DNA of 25,731 bases, from the NCBI GenBank assembly GCA_964405375.1, contig CAYONQ010000033.1, positions 1 to 25,731 on the forward strand, given 5' to 3'. The notes beneath the pieces are model-generated. The model was not told the DNA's origin, searched no databases, and saw nothing but the letters and a program-made list of their open reading frames with translations. Both the position numbers and the translations under genes were made by a program. This document shows, piece after piece, positions 24,257 through 25,731 of the stretch. Position 1 is the stretch's first letter. Each line of letters opens with the position of its first letter. The DNA is from CAYONQ01 sp964405375 (lineage in GTDB: Bacteria; Planctomycetota; Phycisphaerae; Sedimentisphaerales; Anaerobacaceae).

Positions 24257-25066
24257 CTACAAGAGCGGTTCGTTTAGTGAGCCGGAGCGGAAGCCCTGCA
24301 GGTCAACGGTTATGAAGTTGAAGCCAAGCGACCTTAATTTTTCAACCACCTGTGAGCGGGTCGGTTCTTTGATGATTTTCCCGATGTCCTCGGCGTGGAC
24401 CTCGATTCGGGCGATATTGTCGTGAAGCCGGACGCGAAACTCGACAAAACCCAATCGTTTCAGGAATTCCTCCGCCTGCTCTATCTGTTTCAGCCGTTGC
24501 TCCGTAATTTCGAGGCCGTAAGCCATCCGCGAGGCCAGGCAGGGTGATGCGGGGATGTCGGCGGTGGGTAAACCAAGCTGCCGGCTTAATTGGCGGATGT
24601 CGTTTTTGGTTAGTTTCGCCTCGGCTAACGGCGAATGGATGCCGAAGGTCTCGGCTGCACGATTGCCGGGGCGATAGTCTTCTTGGTCGTCGAGGTTATG
24701 GCCGCAGATAATGTGGGTTATTTTTTTTTCTTTGGCGATTTTAGTCAGCAGTTCAAATAGATGAGTCTTGCAATGGAAGCAGCGGTCTGGCTGGTTGGAG
24801 GTGTATCTGGCATCGGCCATTTCGTTTGGCTCGATAGATTGGAGTTTTACCCCCATATTTTTTGCCAATTCGATTGCGCGGGCGTACTGACTTTGTGGCA
24901 GGGATGGGCCTGTTGCAATACAGGCCAGGACGTTTTCAGCCCCGAGCGTATCGACGGCCACCTTCAAAAGAAACGTGCTGTCAACCCCGCCGGAGTAGGC
25001 GACAATTACCCTGCCGAGGTCATACAGTACTCGCTTCAGTGATTCATATTTTTTGTTTAGGTTCAT
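24257..25066 (-). CDS. larE: ATP-dependent sulfur transferase, LarE family
   Basis: An adenine-nucleotide alpha-hydrolase of 269 residues. The PP-loop SGGVDS spans residues 25-30. Cys176 (in SPCLASR) lies at the position of the sacrificial cysteine of LarE, which donates sulfur to the pyridinium-dicarboxylate precursor of the nickel-pincer cofactor of lactate racemase. DRCFHCK (95-100) adds two more cysteines, and GHNLDDQEDYRPGNRAAET is the LarE-specific stretch. The length fits LarE (TIGR00268 type). No larA, larB or larC is present in this window, so a role in the nickel-pincer pathway is inferred from the family only. Translation follows a small gene 11 bp upstream, probably in one transcript; no good Shine-Dalgarno is seen. 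It converges with the GGT homologue. Confidence 0.88.
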   Translation of the reverse strand: MNLNKKYESLKRVLYDLGRVIVAYSGGVDSTFLLKVAVDTLGAENVLACIATGPSLPQSQYARAIELAKNMGVKLQSIEPNEMADARYTSNQPDRCFHCKTHLFELLTKIAKEKKITHIICGHNLDDQEDYRPGNRAAETFGIHSPLAEAKLTKNDIRQLSRQLGLPTADIPASPCLASRMAYGLEITEQRLKQIEQAEEFLKRLGFVEFRVRLHDNIARIEVHAEDIGKIIKEPTRSQVVEKLRSLGFNFITVDLQGFRSGSLNEPLL

Positions 25067-25077
25067 ATTATTGCTGT

Positions 25078-25323
25078 TTATCTATTCTTCTGACCGTCGT
25101 AGACCTTGTTGTATAGGTCTTCGCCGAGATGTCGTTTTGCCCAGATGTGCCAAAGTTGTTTGTCTGTAGCGGCAGGATTTAGCATACGAATGCCGGCCAT
25201 TGCCAGCAATTGGCCGGTGCGGTAGGCATCGAAAATCAGTTCTATCTTTCTGGCTGGCGACATCCGGCGGTAGAGGTCATATTGGATATTGTGTGCATCG
25301 GGTGTTGTATCGGTTTTGTTCAT
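25078..25323 (-). CDS. Small hypothetical protein, 81 aa
   Basis: Starts at the ATG at 25323. A longer open frame reaching 25503 runs through the tRNA-Thr gene and is rejected. The protein is helical, with YRRMSPARKIELIFDAYRTG and a LWHIWAKRHLG segment, resembling small planctomycete hypotheticals with a PARKIE-type start that I cannot name. It ends 11 bp before larE on the same strand, so the two are likely co-transcribed, either from the tRNA-Thr promoter or from an unseen one between the tRNA and the gene. No signal peptide or membrane segment. Confidence 0.65.
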   Translation of the reverse strand: MNKTDTTPDAHNIQYDLYRRMSPARKIELIFDAYRTGQLLAMAGIRMLNPAATDKQLWHIWAKRHLGEDLYNKVYDGQKNR

Positions 25324-25354
25324 TTTCTGATATTTAACCTGCGAAAACAGCGAA

Positions 25355-25377
25355 CCCCGCCCCGGGTTTGGGCGGGG
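25355..25377 (-). terminator. GC-rich hairpin downstream of tRNA-Thr
   Basis: CCCCGCCC (25355-25362) and GGGCGGGG (25370-25377) form a perfect 8-bp GC stem with a 7-nt loop, just beyond the tRNA 3' end in the direction of transcription. There is no strong U-run after it, so termination may be partial and allow expression of the small gene and larE. Confidence 0.45.
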
Positions 25378-25382
25378 CGAAC

Positions 25383-25454
25383 AGCCGATGGAGAGATTCG
25401 AACTCTCAACCCCGGCTTTACGAAAGCCGTGCTCTACCATTGAGCTACATCGGC
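25383..25454 (-). tRNA. tRNA-Thr (anticodon CGU)
   Basis: Full cloverleaf on the minus strand: acceptor GCCGATG/CATCGGC, D-stem GCTC/GAGC, anticodon stem CGGCT/AGCCG with loop TTCGTAA, T-stem GAGAG/CTCTC with loop TTCGAAT, discriminator T. The anticodon CGT is at 25420-25422. The 3' CCA is not encoded. Confidence 0.95.
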
Positions 25455-25467
25455 GAAACAATCGGCT

Positions 25468-25496
25468 ATCATACTGATTATCGGCAGGATTGTAAA
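25468..25496 (-). promoter_or_regulatory. Promoter of tRNA-Thr
   Basis: On the minus strand TTTACA (25491-25496) and TATGAT (25468-25473) are 17 bp apart and lie 14 bp before the tRNA 5' end, a usual distance for a stable-RNA gene. Confidence 0.65.
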
Positions 25497-25511
25497 GGGG
25501 CAACAGCGGGG

Positions 25512-25656
25512 TGTCAGGATATCAGGGTATCGGGGTATTAGGATATCAGGGAGCAGGAGCCAGAAAATCAGGTATAAGAGGATTTTTCTTGCAAAACCGA
25601 TGGATAAATTGTAAATTTCCTTCTACGAGATGCGAGATGCGATTCACGAGATGCGA
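25512..25656 (+). repeat. Micro-repeats between the two tRNA genes
   Basis: Units based on caggatatcaggg / tatcgggg / attaggatatcaggg fill 25515-25550, and acgagatgcg appears at about 25624-25655 in three partial copies. No gene is seen. Same style of repeat clutter as 1-640 and 15185-15280. Confidence 0.6.
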
Positions 25657-25660
25657 AAAG

Positions 25661-25731
25661 GGGTCGGTGCCCGAGTGGCTAAAGGGGATGGGCTGTAAAC
25701 CCATTGGCGTAAGCCTACGTTGGTTCGAATC
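25661..25731 (+). tRNA. tRNA-Tyr (anticodon GUA), cut by window edge
   Basis: Acceptor 5' strand GGGTCGG, D-arm CCCGAGTGGCTAAAGGGG, anticodon stem ATGGG/CCCAT with loop CTGTAAA (GTA at 25695-25697), then a class II long variable arm (GGCGTAAGCC type) and the start of the T-arm (GGTTCGAATC). The rest of the T-stem and the 3' acceptor strand lie beyond the window. Confidence 0.93.

Noticed and set aside
25324..25503. N-terminal extension of the 81-residue protein
   Set aside because: The extension runs through the tRNA-Thr gene on the same strand; the ATG at 25323 is the first start outside it.

Overview
The window looks like a chromosome fragment from an uncultured Gram-negative-type bacterium, most likely a planctomycete of the Phycisphaerae / Sedimentisphaerales type. 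That placement is an inference from the mix of genes (class II ribonucleotide reductase, alpha-glucan phosphorylase with an N-terminal DUF3417-like region, membrane-plus-TPR protein, citramalate synthase, AsnA, small lipoproteins, Tat-exported GGT homologue, LarE) and from intergenic stretches full of short degenerate repeats. No marker gene proves it. A run of ten Ns at 14018-14027 shows that the sequence is a scaffold.

Layout. 1-903 is non-coding: a patchwork of micro-repeats, then a minus-strand element that ends like a tRNA or tmRNA. 904-7964 holds metabolic and envelope genes: glgP (+), a PtsN-like PTS IIA protein (-), a GT-C/TPR membrane protein (-) and cimA (+). 7965-10460 is an AT-rich accessory island: a dispersed repeat, an attC-like site, a small hypothetical gene behind a broken partner gene, an IS3 orfA scar fused to the tail of another gene, a second attC-like 60-bp imperfect hairpin, and a RelE/RHH toxin-antitoxin pair sitting between two copies of the 3' end of uvrC. 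10461-11804 is a short uvrC (-). 12082-15184 is the B12-dependent ribonucleotide reductase nrdJ, interrupted only by the N run. 15185-15664 is non-coding and carries a second, inverted copy of the dispersed repeat. 15665-17931 is an ftsW-murG peptidoglycan pair with overlapping stop and start codons. Then come a lipoprotein gene with a nonsense codon in its signal peptide, asnA (-), a second lipoprotein, galE, a ROK-type glucokinase, a Tat-exported gamma-glutamyltranspeptidase homologue, larE with a small partner gene (-), tRNA-Thr(CGU) (-) and the start of tRNA-Tyr(GUA) (+) cut by the window edge.

How the genes fit together. glgP releases glucose-1-phosphate from glycogen, while the ROK kinase and GalE work on glucose and UDP-sugars, so the window has a loose carbohydrate theme. 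ftsW-murG supply lipid II and septal glycan polymerisation. cimA (isoleucine via citramalate) and asnA are amino-acid biosynthesis. nrdJ makes deoxynucleotides independently of oxygen, using cobalamin. Good sigma70-like promoters (near-consensus hexamers, 17-bp spacing) are visible before ptsN, cimA, the toxin-antitoxin pair, the 19865 lipoprotein and tRNA-Thr.

I did not find one clearly new multi-gene system. The most unusual material is the 8.5-10.5 kb island, which combines integron-like hairpins, an IS scar and a toxin-antitoxin module flanked by duplicated uvrC 3' ends.
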